Assembly (NCBI GenBank): GCA_033297075.1 | Contig: MU858392.1 | Coordinates: 1-14,324, forward strand | Reading direction: 5' to 3' | DNA length: 14,324 bases | Source of the DNA: Rhypophila decipiens | Lineage: Eukaryota; Ascomycota; Sordariomycetes; Sordariales; Naviculisporaceae | In this document: piece by piece, positions 1 through 7,925 of the stretch | Position numbering within the stretch: position 1 is the stretch's first letter | Layout of the letters: every line of letters starts with the position of its first letter | Made by a program: the position numbers and the translations under genes | The notes under the pieces: generated by a model | What the model was told of the DNA's origin: nothing | The model's database searches: none | Seen by the model: the letters and a program-made list of their open reading frames with translations, nothing else

Positions 1-388
1 CTCCTTACTGTTAACTCAATTTGGACCAAGGTAGTCCTTCCACACGAAGCGAGTCAACATAAAATGACATTTAATTAATTATGAATACGACACTTACTGC
101 GCCTCGTATTTCGTCATGGCAATGCTTGATATTTGGTCAAAGTTTAGGATGGCTGTGGCCTTTTTGCTGACGCCTGTATAAGGACAAGATTACCCGACAG
201 ATAGATCTGTAGTAGTAAGGAGGAGGGGAGGGCACACTTCCATGCTGCCTGGGACCCAACCTGGGGAGCAGTGGGCTCTCTTCTTTGAATTGCCGGCCTC
301 ATTGAGGAACCTCCCGAATCCCGCTGTGGTTCAGTTGGATTGAGAATATCATGAACTTGAACGCCCGAGGTCCTAGATCGTCTCCTGA
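1..388. other. Left edge, no supported gene
   Basis: No convincing coding sequence is visible. The frame that carries the NACHT relic further right is closed here by stops at about 341, 374 and 386. A reading frame on the opposite strand (144-518) has no recognisable content and mostly overlaps the relic. The first 120 bases are AT-rich. The part from about 200 to 388 may be badly decayed upstream NACHT sequence, but I cannot align it to anything. Confidence 0.5.
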
Positions 389-802
389 GGTCGGCGCCAC
401 TCGAGGACAAACCTCCCGGATTATGGGGAGGCAAGATCTTCGAGTCATCTTGGCGGATACAGCCTATATAACCACCACCATCCAAAAGGAACCCGTCCCG
501 AGGTCGAAGATGTGGCACGAATTCTTCGTCTTGAGGTCAACAAATTCTCGCGGGTATTTGTCACCGTCGACGCCCTGGATGAGTGTCCTGAGCGCGACAA
601 CACCCGATGGGAATTCCTCACGCAACTCCAGAGTCTACCTTCAGACAAGATACGACTGTTATGCACCTCCCGATATATTCCGAGCATTATTATTTGTATT
701 ATCGCGGTATTTTATATTCTATGGGAACCGCAACGTGTTGCTACTTTTGCTGTCACGCGCGTAGGGCAACAGAACATAGATCAAGAAATCAAGGTATATT
801 GA
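389..802 (+). pseudogene. NACHT-type NTPase (fungal NLR/STAND) relic
   Basis: This is the middle of a NACHT domain, as found in fungal NLR-like proteins that usually carry ankyrin repeats and act in non-self recognition or heterokaryon incompatibility. In one open frame from 389 to the TGA at 800-802 I read LYNHHHPKGTRP, then RVFVTVDALDECPE (about 551-592; hydrophobic strand plus DALDE, the Walker B motif), then LLCTSRYIPSI, the usual sensor strand of the family. The order and spacing match NACHT proteins. There is no P-loop (Walker A) upstream, where the frame is blocked by stops. After SRYIPS the sequence loses similarity and ends after about 40 unrelated residues. Family members are commonly over 800 residues, so this is a fragment of well under 20%. 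The ATG at 512 lies inside the domain and is not a natural start. Confidence 0.72.
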
Positions 803-942
803 GAACTGAAGAAGGAAGAAAAGAAGAAAGTGACCGAGCAGAGAACCTGCACGGTATTAATGTACATCTGCTCCACCGAGCGGTCCCAAAGCAGTATAGC
901 GTATACTGCGCTACATCTTCACATCTGCCTATCCTTAGCACC

Positions 943-2610
943 TCAAGGCCTTTTGGCGGCGGGCCTCTTGCGCTTGGGGTAGAAGAGCTTACGTCGACGG
1001 CTCCTCTTTTTTTGTTTGGGTTTTGAGTTGGTGGGAGTTGTTGCTGTATCCGAGTCCCGGAGAGTAAATGGTACATGAGGTGGCTTAGCAGCAGGTTGGT
1101 TTTTGGTCTCCGTTTCGGTCTGGGTGCTCCCCTCCTCGGCGTACCGGCCACTCGCCAACAGCCTCCGCATGGGGTCCAGGTGCGCCGTCGACGGGCGCTC
1201 CCAGCCCAGAACCGAGTTCCCGGCCTGGACGGCGCGGTACCGCAGAAAGTCTACGCCGCTTGTCGCATCAATCGGGATAATCTGTCTCATGTGGAGCGGG
1301 TGACATCGGCTGAAGCCGAGGGGAAATCCCTCCAGCAGAGATCCACCCGGAGATGTGGGCATCGGCCAGTGCACGGCGGTCGTGTCGTCGGGCTTGCCAC
1401 TCCGACGATGGGTAGTAACACCGGCCGGAAGGGCCATGTAGTCGGGGTAGTCAAGAGGTTCCGAGGCCTGAGAGTACTTTGTGATCTTCATGTCTGAATG
1501 CTTCCGTTGGTGGAGCCAGTCTACGAGGGCCTCGTGGTACTGCTCTATTGGGCTGTCTAGCTCGATCTGCGGGCGTTCTTTTACCCACGGACCTTTCATT
1601 ATCTTGCCGACTTCGGCATTGCCGCCGGTGACTAGATAGTGGACGAGTCGGACTATTCGCCACATGTCGTCCTGGACTGTCGTCAGGTGGACATCACATG
1701 CCATTAGTAGGTCTGACGTCTGGTCTCGCGTCTCTTGCTCCGTCCAGTCGGGAATGCCAATCTTTACGGCGAACTCAAAATCGATGAGAAGCAAGTTGTC
1801 TGTGGCTGGGTCGACGAGCATGTTGGGCGGCCGAAGGTCATTGTGCACGACTCCATATCTCAGGTGCAGATCATCCATGACGTTGAAAAGCTGCTTGATC
1901 CATTTAAGCTTGAGCGGCCGTGAATCCATTGTCTGGAGGAGGTCGCCGCCGGGCACGAAGGGCTGAGTATAGCCAACTACCCTTGGTGAGGGCGACGGGT
2001 CGGTTTCATCTACAACGAGATGGGAAATGGGGTTTATGTGTGCATGCGGCATTGTCCTGGATATGATCTGGATGGCGTTCCAGACCTTTTGGGCCTCGAG
2101 TCTATGCTGGTAGTACTTGAACGACAACCGCTCCTCTTGGCCGCCACATGTCAGGCTGCACGCGGGAACAACAATGTCGGTATACGGATTAAGGCGCTCC
2201 ACTTCAACAAGCTCGTTGCGGCGTATGATCTGTATGCTGCTGCTTAAAACGCCCGTCGGGATCTGGTACTCGTCCACGGATGCGTAGTGCGTGCCTGGCG
2301 TCGGGTCTTCAGCAGCATCTGTCGATCGAGATACGACTTGGCCGTCCAGTGTCACGATCAAGGCTGTGAGGTCGGGTGGCCCATGGTCGAGTTCAGCTCT
2401 GATAGCCGCGGCCGAGTTCGGAAAGACTTCTAATATCTCCTCCGGTCCTCCCCCGAAGGCCGTTGCTGCGTCCTTGAATGTTACTTGGATCCAACGTCTC
2501 GAATCGTAATCCAAGACTGAACAAGCAATGTCGGCGCCGCTGTACCGGCAAAAATAATCGGAGAGGGCGAGTTTGGAAGGGATGTCAGGGGGGAACCCAA
2601 TTGGAATCAT
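943..2610 (-). CDS. Fungal protein-kinase-like protein, HND/DFE type (555 aa)
   Basis: A single-exon gene with ATG at 2610 and TGA at 943-945. The N-terminal ~120 residues match nothing I recognise. A kinase-like fold follows: the probable ATP-anchoring lysine is in LSFKYYQ (K165), helix-C glutamate in LEAQK (E172), hinge YTQPFVPGGDL (214-224), catalytic loop VVHNDLRPPNML (D258, N263), metal-binding IDFEF (D277) and an F-helix aspartate in DDMWRI (D315/D316). The catalytic Asp, Asn and metal Asp are all present, so activity on protein or a small molecule is possible. The HRD arginine is replaced by Asn and DFG by DFE, and I see no glycine-rich loop before K165. These changes are common in fungal-specific kinase-like families. 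The tail (530-555, KPKQKKRSRRR and KRKRPAAKRP) is very basic and could be a nuclear localisation signal. Substrate and pathway are unknown. Confidence 0.85.
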   Translation of the reverse strand: MIPIGFPPDIPSKLALSDYFCRYSGADIACSVLDYDSRRWIQVTFKDAATAFGGGPEEILEVFPNSAAAIRAELDHGPPDLTALIVTLDGQVVSRSTDAAEDPTPGTHYASVDEYQIPTGVLSSSIQIIRRNELVEVERLNPYTDIVVPACSLTCGGQEERLSFKYYQHRLEAQKVWNAIQIISRTMPHAHINPISHLVVDETDPSPSPRVVGYTQPFVPGGDLLQTMDSRPLKLKWIKQLFNVMDDLHLRYGVVHNDLRPPNMLVDPATDNLLLIDFEFAVKIGIPDWTEQETRDQTSDLLMACDVHLTTVQDDMWRIVRLVHYLVTGGNAEVGKIMKGPWVKERPQIELDSPIEQYHEALVDWLHQRKHSDMKITKYSQASEPLDYPDYMALPAGVTTHRRSGKPDDTTAVHWPMPTSPGGSLLEGFPLGFSRCHPLHMRQIIPIDATSGVDFLRYRAVQAGNSVLGWERPSTAHLDPMRRLLASGRYAEEGSTQTETETKNQPAAKPPHVPFTLRDSDTATTPTNSKPKQKKRSRRRKLFYPKRKRPAAKRP

Positions 2611-3378
2611 TATGTGCTGTTATGTCGCAACCAATGAAGTTGGCAGCCACTTTGGATTGAAAGTGTGATGTGGGAAATGGTCTAGGAGAATCAAGGATAA
2701 AGGTCAAGTTCCAGAGCAATGTAGGTGGGAGATAGTCAGGATATGGGCTGTATTAAATACAACCATGGGACGGGCGTGGGGAATTCGCATTACTATCTCA
2801 CCCAATAGCTGGACAATGAGGATGACAAAGAAACAATATTAGCGTGGATGGGGTGAAAGAGGATCCAATTATAGTTTTACGCTCGGCCTTGGCTTCCCTA
2901 CATGTATTTGCTGAGGATGGCTCGTGGGCCTTGGCAAACAACAAAAAGAAACGAAACATAACAAAGAAGCAGGCAAGAGTAACAAAGGCGCAGTCTCCTG
3001 ATTACTGACAAAGCTAAAAGCCGCTGTCAGACAGGAGGAGTCGCGCTAGTTTCTGTCCCGTGTGGCATTTCTCAGGTCTTATTTGATGCTTTGTCGGCAT
3101 ATGTAGGGACTTGTTATCTTGAGTCATCTTCTTGGTCACCAATCTGTATATCAAACCTTCAAGTCTCGCATACTGTCCTTAACAACTACTGACGATTCAC
3201 CGTTCTCTTTCATTTCATTTGCCATAGGTTTCAATACGAACGTCGCAAACTAGGTCGATGCCCATCTTACAACTAAGGAAACCAAAACAGGCACCATATC
3301 ACATCAGCACTCTCAGGTAAGATTAGCAAGAGAGGTTGAGTCTGAAGCCTGAAGCCAGGAAATACTATCTTTATAATG

Positions 3379-3386
3379 TATATAAA
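3379..3386 (+). promoter_or_regulatory. TATA-like box for the small Cys-rich gene
   Basis: TATATAAA lies 153 bp upstream of the ATG at 3539, which would give a 5' leader of roughly 120 nt. It is followed by a CA- and C-rich, G-poor leader, typical of well expressed fungal genes. The ATG inside the AT-rich block (3376) would lie at or before the transcription start and so is probably not used. Confidence 0.4.
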
Positions 3387-3487
3387 CGTCCCCCATTCCA
3401 AGAACCGCGTGCTGTCTTCAAACGTTGATCCAAAAACTACCTCAACCTCCAAGAAATTACTACCACAAACTGGAAAGTCATTACTAC

Positions 3488-3505
3488 CACACACGCACAC
3501 ACACA
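3488..3505 (+). repeat. CA microsatellite in a 5' leader
   Basis: Eighteen bases of alternating C/A with one G interruption, in the proposed leader of the gene starting at 3539. Just before it, the 12-mer ATTACTACCACA occurs twice (3456-3467 and 3480-3491, 24 bp apart), a small tandem duplication. Confidence 0.7.
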
Positions 3506-3538
3506 TCATCAATACTAAACCCCAGTCCAAAAGCAACA

Positions 3539-3835
3539 ATGCCACCCCGACAAAGAAACATAGAACCATACCGCATCAGCGTCAGCCAATTCTTGCCCAA
3601 CATGCACCGAGGACACTTCTTAGTTCACAGCCCGGAGAACCCCAAATGCTGCACCTGCGGCTGGTACCATTTTTATTCGACTTGCGGCCATCTCGGAGGC
3701 TTTAAGCAGTGGGTTTGCGGGGAGACATGGAACGGGACTGTTGCTGTATTCTGCCGTCGCCCGGCTCCAGTCCACGTAGTTCATGAGGTGCTCGTCGTTG
3801 AGCCATGTCAGGCGTGCGCCGGCTTGCGGCGTTAA
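3539..3835 (+). CDS. Small eight-cysteine, probably zinc-binding protein (98 aa)
   Basis: I chose the ATG at 3539 because it sits in CAACAATGCC, an excellent filamentous-fungal start context. An in-frame upstream extension (to 3425) would add only low-complexity leader. The protein has eight cysteines: C37, C38, C40 (CCTCG), C49 with H51 (STCGH), C60 (WVCGE), C72, and C90/C93 (CQAC). The CxxC-like pairs and the CGH motif look like a zinc-ribbon or treble-clef ligand set rather than a disulfide-rich secreted toxin. There is no signal peptide: the N-terminus is polar and Arg-rich. I recall similar short fungal hypothetical proteins with a CGH...CGE core near the middle and a CxxC near the C-terminus; their function is unknown. 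A copia LTR begins 88 bp after the stop, so its insertion may have replaced the native 3' flank. Confidence 0.72.
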   Translation: MPPRQRNIEPYRISVSQFLPNMHRGHFLVHSPENPKCCTCGWYHFYSTCGHLGGFKQWVCGETWNGTVAVFCRRPAPVHVVHEVLVVEPCQACAGLRR

Positions 3836-3923
3836 GGGGATATATTACCGGGCACGCCTCCCTGCCCGGTACCGAGTCTACTAAAGACGAAAACCGATCG
3901 CGACAAGACACAGCCACGGGTGG

Positions 3924-4150
3924 TGTCAGAATATCGAACTTGGTTGTTGAATTGATTCTGATTGAATTCATTCTCCTCCTTCTCCTCTCTGGCTTCGCTA
4001 GAGAGGTTCTCTTATAACTATACATAGTGGCAATACTGGTGGCAAATATGACGAAACCGGTGACAAAGATTATTACCAATATTTCCAGTCATTTCCAGAG
4101 AGTTCCTTGTGATAACCAATCCCTTCCGAATGACAAGGAATATTCTGACA
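3924..4150 (-). repeat. 3' LTR of the copia element, 227 bp
   Basis: The borders are clear. On the minus strand the LTR begins TGTCAGAATATTCC (from 4150) and ends GATATTCTGACA (at 3924), giving an 11-bp perfect terminal inverted repeat TGTCAGAATAT that includes the canonical TG...CA. The start directly follows a polypurine tract. A TATA-like TTATAAG lies at about 4011-4017 on the minus strand. A hairpin follows it (CCTCTCT 3984-3990 pairing with AGAGAGG 4000-4006, 9-nt loop), probably in the R/U5 part. Confidence 0.82.
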
Positions 4151-4163
4151 CACCCCCTCAGCC
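4151..4163 (-). other. Polypurine tract of the copia element
   Basis: On the minus strand GGCTGAGGGGGTG directly abuts the LTR start at 4150. This purine run is the expected primer site for plus-strand DNA synthesis in LTR elements, and its position independently fixes the LTR boundary. Confidence 0.75.
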
Positions 4164-4205
4164 AATGGCTCGTCCGAGGCGTTGACTGACCACAATTGAG
4201 GCTAT

Positions 4206-4619
4206 TCACGGTTGTATGATAGATATAATCGCTTCTCCTCCATCCATCAGATCTTCCAGTTCTTCCAAGTCTTCCTCGGAAATGGAGTTTATCACTCTCT
4301 GGTTAAGCAATTCGAGGATATCCACCACTCCGACTTGTGTCCTAAACCGTTGAAAGTCCTGGTCTGCCAGGGCTTTGGTGAATCCATCAGCTACTTGCTC
4401 CTTGGTGTTGACGTAATCCACAGATATCTCACCGTTAGATATCTTCTCTCGCAGCCAATGGTTATGGATATCGACATGTCGGAGCTTGGTTTGAAGTGTG
4501 GCGATATCTCTCGTCACGAGTCTGATTGTTTGAGTGTTGTCGCACCACAGCTGGATCTTCTTCTCTAGAGGTACCCCGATCTCCTGGATTAATCGCCATG
4601 AGAATTGGGCCTCGTCAAT
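4206..4619 (-). pseudogene. Copia pol C-terminus (RNase H), 5'-truncated
   Basis: Reading leftward from about 4619, the frame encodes IDEAQFSWRLIQEIG, then QLWCDNTQTIRL (the CDN aspartate is the conserved RNase H catalytic residue), then KLRHVDIHNHWLRE (the copia form of the 'KHIDIRYHFIRE' block), then VDYVNTKEQVADGFTKAL, the hallmark end of copia pol, followed by an acidic tail and a stop at 4206-4208. The frame is intact over about 137 codons, so truncation is more obvious than point decay. The stop lies 55 nt before the LTR. The initiating codon sometimes suggested at 4517 is GTG inside the domain and not a start. Reverse transcriptase motifs are absent. Confidence 0.85.
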
Positions 4620-4697
4620 CTATCTAAACATCGCAAAACCCCAGAATAAGGTGGAAAAAGACATAGGAAATATTTTCGAGGTAGCTGGAAAGATCCG

Positions 4698-6113
4698 TCA
4701 AGAAACACTCTCCTTGAAATACGTCTCCAAGAGCGGTAACGAAGCAGTATGGATTCGTCCAATTTTCATAACACGAAGATGGTCCTCCACTGTATAAATC
4801 CTCCCACAATCTAGACGAGCCCAAGGCGAGATGCTCTCCTCTCCTGCTTCGATGATCACTGCGATGGGGTCTCTGGTGATGCCCTCGACCTCGAAGGGCT
4901 TGGAAGGTTCAACATTCGAGTTGTGTAGAACCACGAAATCCTGGCTGCGTCCACGATCTGCTTTTCGAGGCCCTTTAGGTCCGATGGTCGTTATGTTGAA
5001 ACATAAAGAGTGGTGTAGGCGTTTTCTGACAACGACGAACCATCTATATTTTGCGATGGGCTTTTCTCCGTGATATTTGGGGCACTCGGTCGTCCACTCT
5101 AGATCTGCTTTTCGACCGGGCGGATTGTCTCCTCCAGGCTCGAACCAAACAACTGCGAAGATACGGCCGACTTGAAAGAAGCGCTTGGGCTTGTCTACGA
5201 TTGTGAAGCCTGTGGAGATGGTGGAGGATGTTAGAGAGGGAAGGAGATAATGGAACAGGCGGAAAATGCTAGAGAAAAATGGGGGGAAATAATAGGCAAC
5301 ATTTGAGAGCTTACCATCATCAAGAGGCTGTTCATATTCCTTTAAAGGTTTCGTTGGTGGGACCAAAATAGAATTTTGGCGAGAAGATTGCGCACTCTCT
5401 GCTTCCAGTTTGAGAAAGACCTTAATGTAATCTTCGACTACGTCCTTCTCCGTAGTCAAGGCAGCAGTGCTTGTAGAGTCGGCCTGCAAGTCGGCGGTTG
5501 CCTTCTTGGATGACTCACCTTCTCCTGCCTCTGGTTTTGCTTGAGAAGGGTCAGCTGTAGATGTGATAGTCTCGGTTTGTGATGGCGTAACTCCACCATT
5601 CCTCTGATACTCTCTGTAACGTATAGTGATGCCACCTGGGTATAGTCATGATTTGTTAGTGTACATGGGTAGTTAAGAAGAAGAACAAGAAGAAGAACAA
5701 GAAGAAGCAGAAATAAGAAGACTGGAAAGAACACACCTATGACCTGCGTGTAGTCTTTGGCTTCTGCGTCCCACTTCCACTGATATCCATATTCCTTCTT
5801 CGGTGGTGGATGCACTTGGGGCCCCGAAACTCCACGGCTGTGTTTCTTTGTTGTTCCTCCTTCCTCCACCTCCTCAGGCTGCTTTTCGGGAGAAGCAGCT
5901 CGGACTTCATTGTCAGGAATTCCGGACGAAACCTCGGTTTTCGGGTTCATATCCAGGCCTGATATTCCATCCTCGAGTCCTAATAAGCCAAAATGTCAAC
6001 TATCTCCTTCTCGACACTGTTCCTGGGAGGAAATGGAAAATGGAAAAAGTACTTTCGAATAACGTATCATGGGCCTTTTCCCCAATCTCTGGGATAATGT
6101 CTGTGGCAGTCAT
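4698..6113 (-). CDS. DUF6590-type fungal protein, four exons (378 aa)
   Basis: Proposed exons on the minus strand: 6113-6053, 5979-5737, 5635-5315 and 5209-4698. They sum to 1137 nt, an exact multiple of three. Introns of 73, 101 and 105 nt have GT...AG ends: donors GTACTT, GTGTGT and GTAAGC; acceptors TTATTAG, ACCCAG and CCACAG. Intron 2 has a branch-like CACTAACA and a long CTT-rich tract. The ATG at 6113 is in TTGACAATG, a good context. Residues 1-205 are polar, low-complexity and acidic, with a WKWD patch near 88-91. Residues about 210-378 form the recognised domain: KRFFQVGRIFAVVWFEP, YRWFVVVRKR, ARLDCGRIYTVEDHLRVMKIG. This matches my memory of the fungal DUF6590 domain, of unknown function. 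There is no signal peptide or membrane helix. The stop lies 78 nt from the truncated copia edge, so the 3' UTR is probably very short or shared with element DNA. Confidence 0.75.
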
Positions 6114-7295
6114 TGTCAACAAAGACAAACCCCGGGGCACCTTCGGTTTTGAGTGAGAACAGATGGGGCTGTTGGTAGTTGCCTGGCTTTAAGGCAGAAG
6201 ATATGCTGAACCGAGAGGAGCCTAGTTCAGCGCGTCTCGAACCCCCATCAACGCGTCGCGAAAATAGTAGACATGGAGAAGGCTGAGGTCGGCGTTCTGG
6301 CTCCCCCTTAATTCACGTCTCCCTATATACCGAGAGGATCCCTTGCTTGGTCGAACTGGCAACAATCCAAATTTTGTGGCCTAATTCTGATTGATCATAA
6401 AAGGAAGAAAACAAGGGACAAAGAAACCAAATGTGTTGCCTCAGGAGAGGCCACCAAAGCATGAGGAGGAAAGTGGTGCTTTTTAATATGTTGACAGGAA
6501 CCCTCGTACGGAAGAGAACGACCTGGCCCAAAGGATGGCCCAGTTACGGACCATGGGGGCGACGAACATCATGGAACTCCTGTCCAGTATGCGAGATTAT
6601 GGTGACTTGAAGACTACCTCCTCGACACCTCTTCCTCATGAGAAAGGGTGTGCATGACGACGGAGGGCGTATAAAAATCCCATGCTAAAGGATTGCCCGG
6701 CTCCGCCGCAGGGCACACGGACGGGTTGAGGGCTGAGGTACATGTACCTCTTGTTCTGCACAGTACTTGCTGAGCATAAACTGAGGCGTTGGGTGTGTTG
6801 GGCTGTGCACCCACCCCACCCCGTCGTGACCGGGCCTCTGTTTTGTTGAGCGGGGGTATTTACGCTAAGTCTTAACAGGGACTAAGGAGGGGAGTGTGCA
6901 GATAGGTGCCGGCCTAGGGGTGCGAGCAACGACAATGCATGGACTTACAGCTCATATGCCTGCAGCCACAGGTGAGTAACTATTAAGGTAGGTGAATATA
7001 TCTCTGTGAAGGTACAGTATACCGCCTTCTTTGAAGGTACTCAGTTGTATAGCCCGTGCCCGCAATAGTGTAACAGCTTGGCGGATAATCCCGGCTACTG
7101 CTCCGTGGATCCGAAGACCTCCCCCCGACCAGAACCGATCCGAACAAACACTCGCCCCTCCCCCCAACATCCGCTCGTGCATGGTAGGCCAAAATCACAA
7201 CCCATCATGACCGCATCCGATGAGACTCGATTGAACCGCTTCTGTGCTAGCGGTCCGATTTATGCCCGTTTTATGTAGGTGTGTAACTCTTCTGT
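6114..7295. other. Gene-poor stretch with possible decayed exons
   Basis: About 1.2 kb without a supported gene. The first ~200 bp is presumably the promoter of the DUF6590-type gene (leftward) and holds two ACGCG-containing motifs near 6233 and 6251. A TATA-like GTATAAAAAT occurs at about 6668. Around 6497-6655 a plus-strand frame of some 50 codons opens after an acceptor-like TGTTGACAG and contains NDLAQRMAQLRTMGATN; I cannot assign it and see no partner exon. No tRNA A/B-box pair was found. Confidence 0.4.
6735..6750. repeat. 16-bp perfect palindrome
   Basis: GAGGTACATGTACCTC is its own reverse complement with no spacer. It could be a dimeric transcription-factor site or chance. It lies about 545 bp upstream of the proposed start at 7296. 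Confidence 0.6.
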
Positions 7296-7925
7296 ATGCC
7301 ACCTGCTGAAAAAAGTTCTGGTGGAGGATATGTCCGCCTTGGGGGAAGACCTCATTACATAGGTGAGCGATCAGGCTCGAGCATCGATTGCCGCCCAGGT
7401 TCTGCCGTCCGCTGGTCAACTTTGCCTGATGCATCCGGGGTTATTGGAAAGGTTAGAGCAGAAATAGGTAAGTGAGATTTCTCTCCAGACATGAGTCATT
7501 CGCTGAGAGATCTCGTTTTGTTCTTTATATAGTAGTCTCTCGTTCTTTATATAGTAGTCTCTCGTTCTTTATATAGTAGTCTCTCGTCTTGCTTTCGAAT
7601 ATTGTATTACAGGGAAAGAGCGATATTCAAAATTTACTTTAGTCAATGCTACACGCAGTCAAAAGACAAAGAGTACAAATTTTCTTGGCCTACTCTAACA
7701 CTAGGTTACTTTTTTGCAGTCGCCGGTTACAAGCTTGTTAAGATGGGCAACGTGTTAGGAAGACCAAATTCCCGCAACAACAAGAAACCCACCGTTTTAA
7801 TATTCGGCCCGAGTTCGAGTCCTAGCAGCACCACAGCGACTAATCAAGCCAGTACTACGGGTCAACAGAGCGATAAGAAAACAACAAGACATAAGAAAGG
7901 AATTCTGGGAGGGCGACGATTCTAA
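7296..7925 (+). CDS. Unrecognised two-exon protein (125 aa)
   Basis: Proposed exons are 7296-7467 (172 nt) and 7720-7925 (206 nt), together 378 nt or 125 codons plus stop. The intron (7468-7719, 252 nt) has a near-ideal donor AG|GTAAGTGAG, a branch-like CTCTAACAC and a strong acceptor (T-run then GCAG). Exon 1 is fully open and runs in phase into exon 2, which is open for 68 codons. An in-frame TAA at 7284 lies just before the ATG. The protein is basic: Gly/Arg-rich in the first third (YVRLGGRPHYIGER), then a Ser/Thr-rich linker (residues about 90-108), then a Lys/Arg-rich tail ending KKGILGGRRF. No known domain, signal peptide or membrane segment is seen. Alternatively translation starts at ATG 7743 (better context, MGNVLGRP, a possible N-myristoylation sequence), giving 60 aa, or it is not a gene at all. 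Confidence 0.38.
7521..7586 (+). repeat. 22-bp minisatellite, three perfect copies
   Basis: The unit TTCTTTATATAGTAGTCTCTCG is split here as TTCTTTATATAG and TAGTCTCTCG. Three identical head-to-tail copies run 7521-7542, 7543-7564 and 7565-7586. Identity implies recent expansion, and copy number is likely to vary among strains. The array sits inside the proposed intron 7468-7719 and explains its unusual length for a fungus. Confidence 0.9.

Larger units (their letters stand above)
2611..3538. promoter_or_regulatory. Divergent intergenic region between the kinase-like and Cys-rich genes
   Basis: This 928-bp gap separates two divergently transcribed genes and so should hold both promoters. A CCAAT pentamer lies at 2631-2635, only about 20 bp from the kinase start, which is too close to be a typical CCAAT promoter element. 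A TATA-like box precedes the rightward gene (see 3379-3386). Reading frames here are short and match nothing I know. Confidence 0.5.
3924..4619 (-). mobile_element. Truncated Ty1/copia LTR retrotransposon (3' end only)
   Basis: On the minus strand this reads as the end of pol (RNase H), stop codon, polypurine tract, then a complete LTR. Everything upstream of the RNase H C-terminal part (gag, protease, integrase, reverse transcriptase and the 5' LTR) is missing: the coding frame ends abruptly at about 4619-4620 with a stop and unrelated sequence. The element lies between the small Cys-rich gene and the 3' end of the DUF6590-type gene, in a tail-to-tail gap. It is not autonomous. The five bases beyond the LTR end (3919-3923, GGTGG) would be one copy of the target duplication, but its partner is lost. 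Confidence 0.85.

Noticed and set aside
144..518. 124-codon minus-strand frame at the left edge
   Set aside because: Antisense to the NACHT relic, with no domain; its composition looks like a shadow of the plus-strand sequence.
1075..1497. 140-codon plus-strand frame inside the kinase-like gene
   Set aside because: Opposite-strand shadow of an intact, recognisable coding sequence.
4212..4568. 118-codon plus-strand frame over copia RNase H
   Set aside because: Antisense shadow; the minus strand carries the recognisable RNase H motifs.
5456..5950. 164-codon minus-strand frame as a separate gene
   Set aside because: It reads through intron 2 of the DUF6590-type gene into the wrong frame; splicing at 5736/5636 gives a continuous in-phase protein instead.
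6226..6260. GGGGGTTCGAGAC on the minus strand as a tRNA B box
   Set aside because: It does not match the B-box end (ANTCC), and no A box or cloverleaf could be built around it.
7501..7590. Tandem 22-bp units as a CRISPR-like array
   Set aside because: The units are directly adjacent with no spacers, in a fungal genome; a minisatellite explains them.
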